Shown one piece after another: positions 36,314 through 46,051 of a DNA stretch of 64,000 bases. A model generated the notes under the pieces. The model saw only the letters and a program-made list of their open reading frames with translations, was not told where the DNA came from and made no database searches. Source of the stretch: Actinomycetota bacterium (GTDB taxonomy: Bacteria > Actinomycetota > Actinomycetes > Nanopelagicales > Nanopelagicaceae); NCBI GenBank assembly GCA_016870975.1, contig VGAE01000002.1, positions 62,001 to 126,000 of the forward strand, in the 5' to 3' direction. The position numbers and the translations under genes were made by a program. Each line of letters starts with the position of its first letter. Positions within the stretch are counted from its first letter, which is position 1.

Positions 36314-37468
36314 ATGTGCATGAACGGCGCTCTCTCACTTCTGATTGGTCTCATTATCGGCCTCGCTATCGGCGCCTTAATCGCAACTCTGCGCACAAAT
36401 AGCGAACGCGGAAAAGTCGCGTTACTTAACGCGCAACTTGAAGAGATGCGAAAAGAAGAGGCGCGACTTACCACTTTAAATGAACAGCTTCGCTCAGTGA
36501 CAGTAGGCATGACGCAACTTGCCACCCAGAGCCAAGAGGCTGAAGTGAAACGCGCTCGAGCAGAGAGTGAGATGCGCACTCAAATAGAGACGATGCGTCT
36601 CGGTAACGAAAACTTACTTCGCGAAACCACAAAGCTAGCCGGCGCGCTCTCTAACTCACAGACACGCGGTAAATATGGTGAAGCCCAATTAGAGACGCTC
36701 TTGGAGAGCGCGGGACTTCTCGAAAATGTTCATTTCTTCAAACAAGATTATCGAGCCAGCGGAACTGAAATCACTAAACCAGATATAAAGATTGCTGTTC
36801 CTGGTGGAAGTGAAATATTTATTGACTCTAAATTCCCCTTTGATCGTTTTCTAGATGCCGTGGTTGAAAAAGATCCAATTGAGCGAAATCGATTAATGCA
36901 GCTCCATGCAAAAGATTTGGTGGGCCATGTAAATGCCCTCGCTAAGCGAGGCTACCAAGAGAGCAGCAACTCTCCTGATTATGTTGTTCTATTCGCCCCC
37001 TTTGAATCGATACTTTCGGAGGCGCTAGAAGCAGAACCCCAACTTCTCCATAAAGCCTTCGAAAAGAATGTCTCTATCGCAACGCCCACAACGATGATGG
37101 CCTTACTTAGAACAGTTGCTTACGTCTTTAGTCGAAGCGAACTTGCTAAGAATGCCCAGGAAATCACCGACCTAGCTGGCGAACTCTTAAAGCGAATCGG
37201 AAAAGTTCATAGCAAGATCGAAACGCTTGGAGAGCGGATTAAATCCTCAGAGCGCGCATTTAATGACCTAGTAAAGAGCGCCGAAGAAAATATTTTAAAA
37301 CCAGCCCGAAAAATGGTGAAACTTGGCGCACCTTCCAGCAGCAAGCTAAAAGCAATAGAAGATGTCGATGATGAACTTCGTCAAATTGCGCCTAAAGAGT
37401 TAACGACCGGCGACCTATTTGATGAAGGAAGCGATGAAGATTTAGGAGATGATGACGATGCGAAGTGA
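36314..37468 (+). CDS. rmuC: DNA recombination protein RmuC homologue
   Basis: Membrane-anchored protein of the RmuC family with a PD-(D/E)XK-like fold, thought to limit DNA inversion or recombination. The 384-residue protein has an N-terminal membrane helix (about 7-27), a coiled-coil (about 30-100), then GKYGEAQLETLLESAGL (about 118-134), the DIKIAVPGG...IDSKFPFDRF core (about 153-174) and a very acidic C-terminus. The end overlaps the following DUF6542 gene. Confidence 0.92.
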   Translation: MCMNGALSLLIGLIIGLAIGALIATLRTNSERGKVALLNAQLEEMRKEEARLTTLNEQLRSVTVGMTQLATQSQEAEVKRARAESEMRTQIETMRLGNENLLRETTKLAGALSNSQTRGKYGEAQLETLLESAGLLENVHFFKQDYRASGTEITKPDIKIAVPGGSEIFIDSKFPFDRFLDAVVEKDPIERNRLMQLHAKDLVGHVNALAKRGYQESSNSPDYVVLFAPFESILSEALEAEPQLLHKAFEKNVSIATPTTMMALLRTVAYVFSRSELAKNAQEITDLAGELLKRIGKVHSKIETLGERIKSSERAFNDLVKSAEENILKPARKMVKLGAPSSSKLKAIEDVDDELRQIAPKELTTGDLFDEGSDEDLGDDDDAK

Positions 37469-37880
37469 CCTGCCCCAACCACCATTCAAATCTCCTGTAA
37501 AAGGAGCTGGCCTAACTAAGCAAGGAATTGCAATTCTGCAGTTTCTCTTGATCTCCTTCGTGGCCATCGTAGAAATATTCTTCAGCTCCAATATTGGATT
37601 TCTCACCGGAATCTCAATCTGGGCAACGTACTACGGTGGATTAATCTATGGAAGAACTGGAGCAACTTACGTTGCCGTCGTTAATCCCCCAATTGCTCTC
37701 GCAATCGCAACTTTAGTTCTTTTGCCGACAGTAGGTGGCTTCTCTCTCAGCCTTACTCGACTTGGCGTAGATCTTGTAACTGGTCTTGCCAGCGTTGCGC
37801 CATTCTTAATAACGGGCTCACTATTTGGTTGGTGGTACTACTTCCGAGAAGCGAAGCGGCTACTTTCCAGCGGCGCGTAA
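37458..37880 (+). CDS. DUF6542 family membrane protein
   Basis: A 140-residue protein with about four membrane helices ([31 protein letters not shown] and so on). Members of this family sit beside ispH, xseA and ychF in many actinobacteria. ATG 37458 is chosen because AGGAG (37444-37448) is spaced 9 bases before it; ATGs at 37449 and 37452 overlap that site. It overlaps the rmuC end by 11 bases and, tail to tail, overlaps the ispH 3' end by 21 bases. Function unknown. Confidence 0.8.
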   Translation: MRSDLPQPPFKSPVKGAGLTKQGIAILQFLLISFVAIVEIFFSSNIGFLTGISIWATYYGGLIYGRTGATYVAVVNPPIALAIATLVLLPTVGGFSLSLTRLGVDLVTGLASVAPFLITGSLFGWWYYFREAKRLLSSGA

Positions 37881-38813
37881 ATCTTGTCTTAGTTCGGGAG
37901 GAAGCGCGAATAAAAGGCTCTCTTCCATCGTAGTAATCTCTTTCACATCGTTAAAACCTCGCTCTGCTAAGTCACTTAATAGTTCTCTTACCAATAACTC
38001 AGGAACTGAAGCGCCACTTGTAACGCCGATAGTTTCGACTCCGTTAAACCACTCTTCTTTTACCTCACTTGAATAATCGATTAGATATGCCTGTTTTGCC
38101 CCATATTCTCTGGCAACTTCAACGAGGCGGACTGAGTTTGATGAATTAGTTGAACCCACCACCAAAACTAGATCAGCCTCGGGAGCAATCTGTTTTATAG
38201 CAATCTGGCGATTTTGGGTGGCGTAGCAGATGTCATCTGATGGTGGATCTTGAAGCTGCGGAAAACGTTCCTTTAAGATCGCAACGGTCTCAAGAGTTTC
38301 GTCAACGCTAAGTGTTGTTTGGGATAGCCAAGCGACCGGGCGCTTTGGATCGATCTCAATCTTCTTGGCATTATCAAGGCCATCTACTAATTTGATGTGC
38401 TCCGGCGCTTCGCCGGCGGTTCCCTCCACCTCTTCATGGCCATCATGACCGATAAGAAGTATCTGAAGATCCTCCGCTGCAAACCGACGCGCTTCCTGGT
38501 GAACTTTAGTTACCAAGGGACAGGTCGCATCAATCGTTTTTAGATTTCGATCCGCTGCCTCTTGGTGGACTTTGGGAGAGACTCCGTGCGCCGAAAAAAC
38601 AACGCGAGCGCCTTCTGGGACTTGATCGGTCTCATCAACAAAAATTGCACCACGCTTTTCAAGTGATTCGACCACGTGCTTGTTATGAACAATCTGTTTG
38701 CGTACATATACCGGCGCTCCATACAACTCAAGAGCTTTTTCCACAGTTATGACTGCGCGATCTACGCCTGCACAATAACCACGTGGCGCAGCGAGCAGAA
38801 CTCGTTTTGGCAT
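37860..38813 (-). CDS. ispH: 4-hydroxy-3-methylbut-2-enyl diphosphate reductase
   Basis: Last enzyme of the MEP pathway, making IPP and DMAPP with a 4Fe-4S cluster. The 317-residue protein has the three cluster cysteines in [11 protein letters not shown] (C13 region), [11 protein letters not shown] and [10 protein letters not shown], and the SAHGVSP and THxxGHE-like [11 protein letters not shown] motifs. It is convergent with DUF6542 and divergent from xseA, 34 bases apart. Confidence 0.96.
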   Translation of the reverse strand: MPKRVLLAAPRGYCAGVDRAVITVEKALELYGAPVYVRKQIVHNKHVVESLEKRGAIFVDETDQVPEGARVVFSAHGVSPKVHQEAADRNLKTIDATCPLVTKVHQEARRFAAEDLQILLIGHDGHEEVEGTAGEAPEHIKLVDGLDNAKKIEIDPKRPVAWLSQTTLSVDETLETVAILKERFPQLQDPPSDDICYATQNRQIAIKQIAPEADLVLVVGSTNSSNSVRLVEVAREYGAKQAYLIDYSSEVKEEWFNGVETIGVTSGASVPELLVRELLSDLAERGFNDVKEITTMEESLLFALPPELRQDLRAAGK

Positions 38814-38847
38814 AGGCGCATCCTATCGGCGCCATTACTATCGTGTC

Positions 38848-40011
38848 GTGCTAGAGACCTCAGCAGAAAAACCAGTTCCGGTGAGAGTTGTCTCAGAAGC
38901 AATCAGTGATTATATAAATCGTCTTGGACAGATCTGGGTTGAGGGCGAGATAGCACAGCTCAATGATCGCGCTGGCTCTGGAATGGTCTATATGAGATTA
39001 AGAGACTCCAGCGTTGATATGTATTTAGAAGTTATCTGCCCGAGATCAGTATTTAAATCAATTGCACCGTTGACTGAAAACGCTCGAGTGGTAATCAATT
39101 CGAAAGTAAATTTCTATACTACTACCGGGCGACTCTCTTTAAATGCCCAGGAAATCCGCCAAGTTGGAGTGGGCGAATTACTAGCCAGGTTAGAGGCGTT
39201 AAAGAAACTGTTGGCAGCTGAAGGACTTTTTGCAGCTGAACGAAAGAAACCACTGCCATTCTTGCCACGGAAAATTGGCTTAATATGCGGACGCGGCAGC
39301 GCTGCTGAGAAAGATGTAAAAGAGAATGCCAAGAGACGTTGGCCATCGGTTCAATTTGAAACTAGAGAAGTTGCGGTGCAAGGAGCCGATGCCGTAATTC
39401 AAGTATCTGCAGCTCTCAAGGAGCTTGATGCGAGCCCAGATGTCGATGTCATAATCATTACTCGCGGCGGCGGATCATTTGAAGATTTGTTGCCCTTTTC
39501 AGATGAAGGACTAGTAAGGCTTGCAGCAAATTGCACGAAGCCAATTGTCAGCGCAATTGGCCACGAACAAGACACGCCCTTGCTGGATCTTGTCGCCGAT
39601 CTTCGAGCCTCTACTCCAACTGATGCGGCTAGGCGAGTCGTGCCTGATATCAAAGAAGAGCTCGAGAGGATTCGCCAATTAAGGAATCGAGCTGATCAAA
39701 AGATTAATGATCGAGTAATTCTTGAAATGACCAAAGTGGTGAATTTGATGCAACGCTCTTTTGCCAGCATCAACTCTCGCATTATGAGAGCAAGCGATGA
39801 GCTAAACCATATGCTCAACCAGGTTCGCGCGCTCTCGCCACAAGCCACTTTGGATCGCGGATATGCTGTGGTTCAGAAGAGTGATGGCTCAATTGTGAGA
39901 ACCCCGACAGCATTAGCAAAAGGCGAGGCGCTGCGACTAAGACTTGCCGAAGGTGTGGCTCTGGCGACAGCAACCGGAGAATCTGAGCTTGATCGAATCA
40001 GAGGTGAGTAG
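38848..40011 (+). CDS. xseA: Exodeoxyribonuclease VII large subunit
   Basis: Nuclease subunit that degrades single-stranded DNA in both directions. The 387-residue protein has the OB fold (VEGEIAQLNDRAGSGMVYMRLRD, about 33-55), the catalytic domain with IGLICGRGSAAEKD and VDVIIITRGGGSFEDLLPFSDE (about 190-213), a coiled-coil and the C-terminal ALDRGYAVV-type motif. It is somewhat shorter than the E. coli protein (456). The start is GTG. The small subunit gene follows 9 bases later. Confidence 0.95.
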   Translation: MLETSAEKPVPVRVVSEAISDYINRLGQIWVEGEIAQLNDRAGSGMVYMRLRDSSVDMYLEVICPRSVFKSIAPLTENARVVINSKVNFYTTTGRLSLNAQEIRQVGVGELLARLEALKKLLAAEGLFAAERKKPLPFLPRKIGLICGRGSAAEKDVKENAKRRWPSVQFETREVAVQGADAVIQVSAALKELDASPDVDVIIITRGGGSFEDLLPFSDEGLVRLAANCTKPIVSAIGHEQDTPLLDLVADLRASTPTDAARRVVPDIKEELERIRQLRNRADQKINDRVILEMTKVVNLMQRSFASINSRIMRASDELNHMLNQVRALSPQATLDRGYAVVQKSDGSIVRTPTALAKGEALRLRLAEGVALATATGESELDRIRGE

Positions 40012-40020
40012 ATTACGAAT

Positions 40021-40215
40021 ATGGCGAAGTTGAGCTATGAAGTGGCGAGAGATGAGTTGGCAAAAGTTGTCTCCGCTTTGGAGTCGGGCGGTCTGGGCCT
40101 TGAGGAATCGCTAAAACTTTGGGAACGTGGCGAAGAACTGGCCAACATCTGCCAAGAGTGGCTCGATAGTGCGCGTGCTAAATTAGAGGCTGCAAAACAG
40201 GTATCTGATGAGTGA
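40021..40215 (+). CDS. xseB: Exodeoxyribonuclease VII small subunit
   Basis: A 64-residue helical protein with the XseB pattern [37 protein letters not shown]. It forms the multi-copy small subunit that binds the XseA coiled-coil. It lies directly after xseA and overlaps the fumarase start by 8 bases. Confidence 0.94.
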   Translation: MAKLSYEVARDELAKVVSALESGGLGLEESLKLWERGEELANICQEWLDSARAKLEAAKQVSDE

Positions 40216-41860
40216 ATTTATATACGAAGATCTACTTCCGATAGGTCCAGATAAGACGGAATATCGCAAGATTTCTGGAGACGGGGCCTCTACTTTTACC
40301 GCCGATGGCAAGACCTTTGTAAAAGTATCTCCGGAAGCAATTCGTAATCTCACTGAGATTGCCATGCACGATATTTCGCATTATTTGCGAGGCGAACATC
40401 TCCAGCAATTAGCTAACATTTTAAAAGATCCCGAGAGTTCGCCGAACGATAGATTCGTCGCCCTTGATCTTTTGAAGAATGCCAATATTTCAGCTGGCGG
40501 AATCCTTCCGATGTGTCAAGACACCGGTACTGCGATTGTTATGGGTAAGAAAGGCCAATACGTAATTACCAGCGAGCGAGATGAATCCACAATTTCACGA
40601 GGTATTTTTGATGCTTTTACTAAACTAAACCTTCGCTACTCACAATTAGCTCCAGTAACTATGTGGGAAGAAAAGAACACCGGAAATAATCTTCCAGCAC
40701 AGGTTGAAATCTATTCTGATTATGAGAAGAGCGATGAATATAGTTTCTTGTTTATCGCTAAAGGTGGAGGTAGCGCCAATAAATCTTTCCTCTATCAAGA
40801 GACAAAAGCCATCTTAAATCCAAAAACTTTCCTAACTTGGCTCGAGGATAAACTCCGCTCACTTGGTACCGCTGCTTGTCCCCCGTATCACTTAGCAATT
40901 GTGATTGGTGGAACGAGCGCCGAGTTCACTGCAAAAGTTGGCAAACTTGCCTCGACAAAGTACTTGGACTCGCTTCCAACAACCGGAGATGCCAAGACTG
41001 GACGCGCCTTCCGCGACCCAGAGATGGAGCGGGCCGTCTTTGAGCTCACTCAAAAACTAGGAATCGGTGCCCAATTTGGCGGAAAGTATTTCTGTCATGA
41101 TGTTCGGGTAATTCGATTGCCGCGACATGGCGCATCGCTTCCAATTTCAATTGCCGTCTCCTGCTCTGCAGATCGACAAGCAAAAGCAAAAATTACAAAA
41201 GAAGGCGTATTTATTGAGAAATTAGAGACGGATCCGGCTCACTATCTTCCTGAAACTACTGATGATCATTTAGATGATGAAGTAGTACGAATAGATTTAA
41301 ATCGCCCAATGCCAGAGACAACCGAGAAATTGAGCAAGTATCCGGTTAAAACTCGGTTATCGTTAAATGGAACTATGGTTGTAGCGCGCGATTTAGCTCA
41401 CGCCAAGTTGAAAGAGTTGGTTGATTCCGGTAAGCCATTACCTGAATATTTTAAGAAGTATCCAGTTTATTACGCCGGTCCCGCTAAGACCCCGGCTGGC
41501 TTTGCCTCCGGTTCGTTCGGACCTACTACCGCAGGTCGAATGGACTCTTATGTTGAACAATTCCAAGCTCTTGGTGGATCATTAATTATGTTGGCAAAAG
41601 GAAATAGATCGCAACAAGTTACTGACTCTTGCAAGAAATATGGCGGCTTTTACCTGGGTTCAGTTGGTGGACCTGCGGCGCGACTAGCTCAAGATTGTAT
41701 TAAGAAAGTAGAGGTACTTGATTACGAGGAGCTTGGTATGGAAGCGATTTGGCGAATTGAAGTTGTAGATTTTCCGGCTTTTATCGTGGTTGACGATAAA
41801 GGAAATGATTTCTTCGCCGAAACTACACGTCCATTAACAATTGGAAGTAGACCAAGCTAA
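40208..41860 (+). CDS. fum: Fumarate hydratase, class I (4Fe-4S)
   Basis: Interconverts fumarate and malate in the TCA cycle using an oxygen-sensitive 4Fe-4S cluster. The 550-residue FumA/FumB-type protein carries cysteines at the expected places: PMCQDTGTA (about 97-105), [10 protein letters not shown] (about 218-227) and [14 protein letters not shown] (about 314-327). The C-terminal beta domain contains [22 protein letters not shown]. It is coupled to xseB by an 8-base overlap. The iron-sulfur type is notable in a cell that also relies on NiSOD for superoxide defence. Confidence 0.94.
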   Translation: MSEFIYEDLLPIGPDKTEYRKISGDGASTFTADGKTFVKVSPEAIRNLTEIAMHDISHYLRGEHLQQLANILKDPESSPNDRFVALDLLKNANISAGGILPMCQDTGTAIVMGKKGQYVITSERDESTISRGIFDAFTKLNLRYSQLAPVTMWEEKNTGNNLPAQVEIYSDYEKSDEYSFLFIAKGGGSANKSFLYQETKAILNPKTFLTWLEDKLRSLGTAACPPYHLAIVIGGTSAEFTAKVGKLASTKYLDSLPTTGDAKTGRAFRDPEMERAVFELTQKLGIGAQFGGKYFCHDVRVIRLPRHGASLPISIAVSCSADRQAKAKITKEGVFIEKLETDPAHYLPETTDDHLDDEVVRIDLNRPMPETTEKLSKYPVKTRLSLNGTMVVARDLAHAKLKELVDSGKPLPEYFKKYPVYYAGPAKTPAGFASGSFGPTTAGRMDSYVEQFQALGGSLIMLAKGNRSQQVTDSCKKYGGFYLGSVGGPAARLAQDCIKKVEVLDYEELGMEAIWRIEVVDFPAFIVVDDKGNDFFAETTRPLTIGSRPS

Positions 41861-41868
41861 ATCTTGAA

Positions 41869-42420
41869 TTAGTAGTATCGCGAGCGTTTAAATTTGGCGA
41901 GCGCTCGGCATGGCGTCTCATATCGAATACTGATGTATCGCAATCCCCACTCAATCTGGGTGATGGGATTACTTCGCCAATCAGAGCTAATGATCTCCAT
42001 CCGAGTAGCCGGTAGCGCTTGTGGAATTCCATGAGCGCCAGTAATTGGATTTCTAGCACGGTAATTCCAATGGCTCTCTCTAGTCCAGAGAGTATTTAGA
42101 CAGGAATACTGGTAGCTGCCCCAACCATAGTTCTCTTTCGCCAACTCTTTACCGACAGCCCTGGCCCCTTTTGGTTTTCGAGCTGCTTCAACCTTTGCAA
42201 CCACCACTGAGACCATTGCCATCTCCATTGAGTCGACTGATGAGGCCTCGCTCATCTCAAGCAGGGTCGACCAGGTCGGTTCAGAGTCTCCGGGTGGAGA
42301 GACCTTTAGACGCGCATCAGGAAGATCTAGAGCGACCTGGGCCGGCTGCGCATGGGCGCTATTGACCGTGGTGAAGAGAATGGCAGCAGCCATCAGAGGC
42401 GCTAGTGCCTCTCGCTTCAT
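41869..42420 (-). CDS. Secreted lytic-transglycosylase-like protein
   Basis: A 183-residue exported protein. ATG 42420 gives a clear signal peptide (MKREALAPLMAAAILFTTVNSAHA), preceded by GGGAGGG; an in-frame start at 42519 would disrupt it. The C-terminal domain matches small actinobacterial lysozyme/transglycosylase proteins: YGWGSYQYSCLNTLWTRESH with the catalytic glutamate in RESHWN, then GAHGIPQALPATRM and WRSNPITQIEWGLRYI. It probably cleaves peptidoglycan. The leader carries a long hairpin. Confidence 0.85.
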   Translation of the reverse strand: MKREALAPLMAAAILFTTVNSAHAQPAQVALDLPDARLKVSPPGDSEPTWSTLLEMSEASSVDSMEMAMVSVVVAKVEAARKPKGARAVGKELAKENYGWGSYQYSCLNTLWTRESHWNYRARNPITGAHGIPQALPATRMEIISSDWRSNPITQIEWGLRYISIRYETPCRALAKFKRSRYY

Positions 42421-42441
42421 AAACCCTCCCTCGCTCCGCCC

Positions 42442-42476
42442 ATGGTCAAAGCCCGCTCTTTCGAGCGTTTGACCAT
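42442..42476 (-). promoter_or_regulatory. Long hairpin in the leader of the transglycosylase gene
   Basis: ATGGTCAAA (42442-42450) pairs with TTTGACCAT (42468-42476), and an inner CGCTC/GAGCG stem (42454-42458 with 42463-42467) closes on a TTTC loop; only a 3-base bulge interrupts it. It ends about 20 bases before the start codon of the secreted muralytic enzyme, on its coding strand. A structured leader before such enzymes recalls c-di-AMP (ydaO) control in actinobacteria, but I could not match that consensus. Confidence 0.5.
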
Positions 42477-42644
42477 CGGGGATGACCGTTAGGCTGACAA
42501 AGGAGCAGAGCAGTTGCAAATCTAAATAGGCGCGTGGCGAGAAAAAGAGAAATCTCTCAGTAATTGTGGATAAGAAAAGCCCTGTTCATCAACGGGAATG
42601 TCCGAAAAATACCTTTTAATGCTTTTACCTGTTTGGAGGGCTCT

Positions 42645-43970
42645 CTAGGCAAAGAGTTGAATCGGGTCCTCCAACATCTCAGTCACTAGAGCTGCGATCT
42701 GGGAGCGCTCAGAGCGGGTCAAGGTCACATGGGCAAAGAGGGGATGGCCTTTAAGAGATTCGATGACAGCTACCACTCCATCGTGGCGACCGACGCGCAA
42801 GTTATCTCGCTGGGCAACATCATGGGTTAGAACTACCCGTGAACCCTGGCCGATACGAGATAAAACAGTCAGTAGTACTCCTCGCTCTAGAGATTGGGCT
42901 TCATCCACTATGACGAAGGAGTCATGGAGCGAGCGTCCACGGATATGAGTGAGTGGAAGTACTTCGATCAGACCGCGATCCATAATCTCTTCAATTACTT
43001 GATTAGAAACTAGAACGCCCAAAGTATCGAATACTGCTTGAGCCCAAGGAGACATCTTCTCGCCCTCGGTTCCAGGTAAATAGCCAAGTTCTTGCCCGCC
43101 TACGGGATAGAGCGGACGGAAAATTATAACTTTCTTATGTAAGCCCCGTTCCATAACCGCCTCTAGTCCGGCGCAGAGCGCTAGCGCTGATTTACCAGTT
43201 CCGGCGCGGCCACCGAGTGAAATAATTCCGATCTCATGATCTAGAAGTAGATCAAGAGCTACCCGTTGTTCGGCCGATCTTCCATGGATTCCAAATGCAC
43301 TTCGGTCACCGCGAATTAAGAGTAAAGATTTATCGGCGGTCACTCGAGCGAGCGCACTTCCTTTTTCAGAGTGGAGAACTACTCCGGTATGACAAGGCAG
43401 ATTCTCTGCCAATGGATCGCTAACACGTGCGCCGGCATAAAGCGCATCAATCAATTTACTTCCAACGCTCTCCTCCACCATTCCAGTCCAACCGCTATTA
43501 GGGACTAGCTCAGCGCGATACTCCTCAGCATCAATTCCAACAGAAGATGCTTTTACCCGCAGCGGTAAATCTTTGGTGACGAGAACAACGTGCTTACCTT
43601 CGCTAACTAAATTTCTAGCAATCGCAAGAATTCGAGAATCATTTGTGCCATCGCGAAGAAATCCCAATGGTAGTGAAGTAGTGTCGGTATGGTTTAACTC
43701 AACCGAGAGTAAGCCACCCGCTGCATTAATTTGCACTGGTTTATCAAGGCGTCCATGGGCAACTCGGAGATCATCAAGAGTTCGCAGCGCAGCTCGAGCA
43801 AAATATCCCAGCTCTGGATGGGCACGCTTGCTCTCGAGTTCGCCAATAACAGCAATTGGAATGATGGTTTCATGTTCTACGAAGCGAAAAATTGCGGTGG
43901 GGTCGGCTAGAAGGACACTCGTATCTAAGACGTAAGTCTTTATCTCACCGCTGGAGCTCTTACGGGCCAA
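42645..43970 (-). CDS. PhoH family ATPase with N-terminal PIN domain
   Basis: A 441-residue fusion of a PIN-type ribonuclease domain (about 10-150, with [12 protein letters not shown] and acidic residues D16 and in TNDSRILA) and a PhoH ATPase domain (about 225-441, Walker [14 protein letters not shown], Walker [15 protein letters not shown]). Related PhoH2 proteins act as RNA helicase-nucleases. It is transcribed alone on the minus strand. Confidence 0.93.
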   Translation of the reverse strand: MARKSSSGEIKTYVLDTSVLLADPTAIFRFVEHETIIPIAVIGELESKRAHPELGYFARAALRTLDDLRVAHGRLDKPVQINAAGGLLSVELNHTDTTSLPLGFLRDGTNDSRILAIARNLVSEGKHVVLVTKDLPLRVKASSVGIDAEEYRAELVPNSGWTGMVEESVGSKLIDALYAGARVSDPLAENLPCHTGVVLHSEKGSALARVTADKSLLLIRGDRSAFGIHGRSAEQRVALDLLLDHEIGIISLGGRAGTGKSALALCAGLEAVMERGLHKKVIIFRPLYPVGGQELGYLPGTEGEKMSPWAQAVFDTLGVLVSNQVIEEIMDRGLIEVLPLTHIRGRSLHDSFVIVDEAQSLERGVLLTVLSRIGQGSRVVLTHDVAQRDNLRVGRHDGVVAVIESLKGHPLFAHVTLTRSERSQIAALVTEMLEDPIQLFA

Positions 43971-44104
43971 TTGCTTCCTTTTACTTATTCTGTTGTCTAG
44001 TTACTAAAAATTGGGCGGTTTGCCTAATTTGTGGGAGAGGATAAAAGGTAGATCCTCGCCCGAGCACTTTTCAGGCGACACGCTCAAGTAGAGGTTGAGG
44101 TTTT

Positions 44105-44896
44105 TTAGCGACCTAACCTTCGCACTCTCTGGGCATAAGAACGGAGCGCTCTTAAGAAATCTACTTTTCGAAAATCAGGCCAGTAAGCCTCACAGAAATA
44201 AAACTCAGATTGATGGCTCTGCCAGAGAAGAAAACCGCTAAGTCGCTGCTCGCCCGAAGTTCGAATCACCAATTCGGGATCGGGTTGTCCCGCGGTGTAA
44301 ATATAGCGACCGATCACTTCAGCAGATATCTCTCGCTTAATCTCATCCAGAGATTTCCCTTTGGCGCCCTCCTCATCTAGAAAACGCTTTACCGCATCAA
44401 CAATCTCCAATCGACCACCGTAGGCGACTGCTACATTTACCGTTATGCCATCAATTCCGGAAGTTCGCTTCTCCACTTGGCGAAGTTGATTTTGCAGATC
44501 ACTTGGTAAGGCTTCGAAAGATCCCATGGGATGAATCTGCCACCTTCTCGTACTCTGTAATTTGGCGACCGTTTCCGTGATTATTCGATAGAGCGAGGCA
44601 AGTTCTTCTGGATCTCGATTTAAGTTATCGCTCGAAAGTAACCAGAGCGTGACAACCCTAATCTCCGTCTCTTCACACCAATTGAGTAGTTCAAGGATTT
44701 TTTCAGCGCCCGCTTGGTGGCCTCGTTGAGATGAGGTATCTCCTGTTGGTGAAGGATTCTCCCTAGACCAACGGCGATTTCCATCAAGTATTAAGGCGAT
44801 ATGTTCTGGGGTATTCGCTAGATCTAGATTCGCTAGAAGGCGACGTTCATAAATTGGATAAAGCGTGGATTTCACTAGAGATTTTAGCTTTGACAT
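44105..44896 (-). CDS. uppS: Isoprenyl transferase (undecaprenyl or Z-decaprenyl diphosphate synthase type)
   Basis: Cis-prenyltransferase that elongates farnesyl or geranyl diphosphate with IPP to build the lipid carrier for cell-wall synthesis. It has HIALILDGNRRWSREN (about 31-46), GHQAGAEKI, TLWLLSSDNLNRDPEEL and the C-terminal PDPELVIRTSGEQRLSGFLLWQ. ATG 44896 is chosen: it starts one base after the DUF3817 stop (TGAGATG). Product chain length cannot be told from sequence. Confidence 0.93.
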   Translation of the reverse strand: MSKLKSLVKSTLYPIYERRLLANLDLANTPEHIALILDGNRRWSRENPSPTGDTSSQRGHQAGAEKILELLNWCEETEIRVVTLWLLSSDNLNRDPEELASLYRIITETVAKLQSTRRWQIHPMGSFEALPSDLQNQLRQVEKRTSGIDGITVNVAVAYGGRLEIVDAVKRFLDEEGAKGKSLDEIKREISAEVIGRYIYTAGQPDPELVIRTSGEQRLSGFLLWQSHQSEFYFCEAYWPDFRKVDFLRALRSYAQRVRRLGR

Positions 44897-44897
44897 C

Positions 44898-45200
44898 TCA
44901 CTGGTAATTTCTAGCAACTCTCCGCTCTGCAATAAAAGATAAAATTGGCAAAGTTCCCGCAAGAATTAGGGCAATCATCTGGCGAACGGTAAATCTAGCC
45001 TTCGCTGCAAAATGGATTGCAGTTAGAACATAAAAAGCATAGATATAGCCATGCACAAATGGGATCCACTTAACTTTCTCAGCTAGCTCTGGAGCGTCTA
45101 AAAGATAAACCACAGGTAGCTCCACAAACCAGAGCAAGAGCGACATGACGCCAGCCAGAAGCGCCATTACTCGAAAACGGATAACTACGCCGCGTTTCAA
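44898..45200 (-). CDS. DUF3817 family integral membrane protein
   Basis: A 100-residue membrane protein with about three helices (ALLAGVMSLLLWFVELP, GYIYAFYVLTAIHFAA, IALILAGTLPILSFI) and the actinobacterial DUF3817 core VKWIPFVHGYIY. The start is inferred to be TTG 45200, overlapping the SURF1 stop (TTGA) with GGGAG about 8 bases upstream. Function is unknown. It is translationally coupled between SURF1 and uppS. Confidence 0.8.
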   Translation of the reverse strand: MKRGVVIRFRVMALLAGVMSLLLWFVELPVVYLLDAPELAEKVKWIPFVHGYIYAFYVLTAIHFAAKARFTVRQMIALILAGTLPILSFIAERRVARNYQ

Positions 45201-45907
45201 TTTAGCTCTCCCTTCGTGCGCCGTTCGCGCCCATTTGAATAGAGCAGTAGGAAAAGTACTACGCCGGCCATAAGCCACCAAATAACGACATAGGCAATGT
45301 GCTGCCAATAGTAACCAGGGACAGTGGGTTCAGTGGGATCTGCTGACACTCGACTGGATTCAACAATCTGACGTCCATTTCTCTCTTCACTCATCGCAAT
45401 TACATATCCGTCGTAATAATCGCCCGAGTACTCAGCAAGAAGTAGCGAAGGATCTATTCTGCGGAGCTGACCCGAAGACAAAGTTGCCTCCGGTGCACGA
45501 TCTTCAAATTGTCGATGATAAAGACGTCCCTTAACCGCAATCTCACCACGCGGAGTTTCAATTAACCCTTCGCCTCGAACGACCAGCAAAACTCCACCAC
45601 CATCGACCTCCATGAGCGCCACGCTCCATTCGCTGGTTTCAAATTCTTTATTAACCGTTTGTTTCGGTGCCAGATATTGCGTTACGTAACTTCCTGAGAA
45701 CTCTACGATTCGATTGACCGCATCCCCCGATAAGTTAGTGCTCGATGTTGATATTTCCGAGAGCGCAATTAATGGCAATTCTTGAAAAGGCTTTTGCAAC
45801 TCTCTTACTTGAGCGGCGCGATCTAGCTGCCAGAATCCAAGAAAAACAAAAAGCGTCGCAAAAGCTACAGCAATTATTACGTTAGCAAAAGTTCTACTTC
45901 TGCTCAT
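45197..45907 (-). CDS. SURF1 family protein (cytochrome oxidase biogenesis)
   Basis: Membrane protein of the SURF1/Shy1 family, which aids heme-copper oxidase assembly. It has two membrane helices, near the N-terminus (about 8-28, including FLGFWQLDRAAQ) and C-terminus (about 210-230, HIAYVVIWWLMAGVVLFLLLY), flanking an outer domain. ATG 45907 follows an in-frame TTG at 45913. Upstream lies a 47-codon ORF whose end overlaps this start. Confidence 0.87.
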   Translation of the reverse strand: MSRSRTFANVIIAVAFATLFVFLGFWQLDRAAQVRELQKPFQELPLIALSEISTSSTNLSGDAVNRIVEFSGSYVTQYLAPKQTVNKEFETSEWSVALMEVDGGGVLLVVRGEGLIETPRGEIAVKGRLYHRQFEDRAPEATLSSGQLRRIDPSLLLAEYSGDYYDGYVIAMSEERNGRQIVESSRVSADPTEPTVPGYYWQHIAYVVIWWLMAGVVLFLLLYSNGRERRTKGELN

Positions 45908-46037
45908 CTTCAAATCGACGTTGCTCCATCCTTTTATAACGTTTGTAGAAACTGCGGAAAAGAATTATGGAGGCGAGGGTAAGAAATATCATGGTTAATG
46001 AGCCAGCAATACCCTGATCTAAATAGTCCTCACGCAT
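45894..46037 (-). CDS. Small single-span membrane protein upstream of SURF1 (tentative)
   Basis: A 47-codon ORF starting MREDYLDQGIAGSLTMIF with one hydrophobic helix (about 11-28) and a basic C-terminal tail (RSFYKRYKRMEQRR). Its last 14 bases overlap the SURF1 start in another frame, as expected for coupled genes. It starts 15 bases from the divergent DUF4307 gene. I do not recognise a family. The hydrophobic helix plus positive-inside tail argues for a real protein, but there is no homology evidence. Confidence 0.5.
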   Translation of the reverse strand: MREDYLDQGIAGSLTMIFLTLASIILFRSFYKRYKRMEQRRFEDEQK

Positions 46038-46051
46038 GCGAGAATCATCCC

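Noticed and set aside
41869-42519. Longer start for the transglycosylase at 42519
   Set aside because: It would place 33 extra residues before a clear signal peptide and would be encoded by the leader hairpin; ATG 42420 has a good ribosome binding site.
44083-44106. CTCAA/TTGAG hairpin with a T run as a plus-strand terminator
   Set aside because: The stem is only 5 bp and no plus-strand gene precedes it; phoH and uppS are both on the minus strand.
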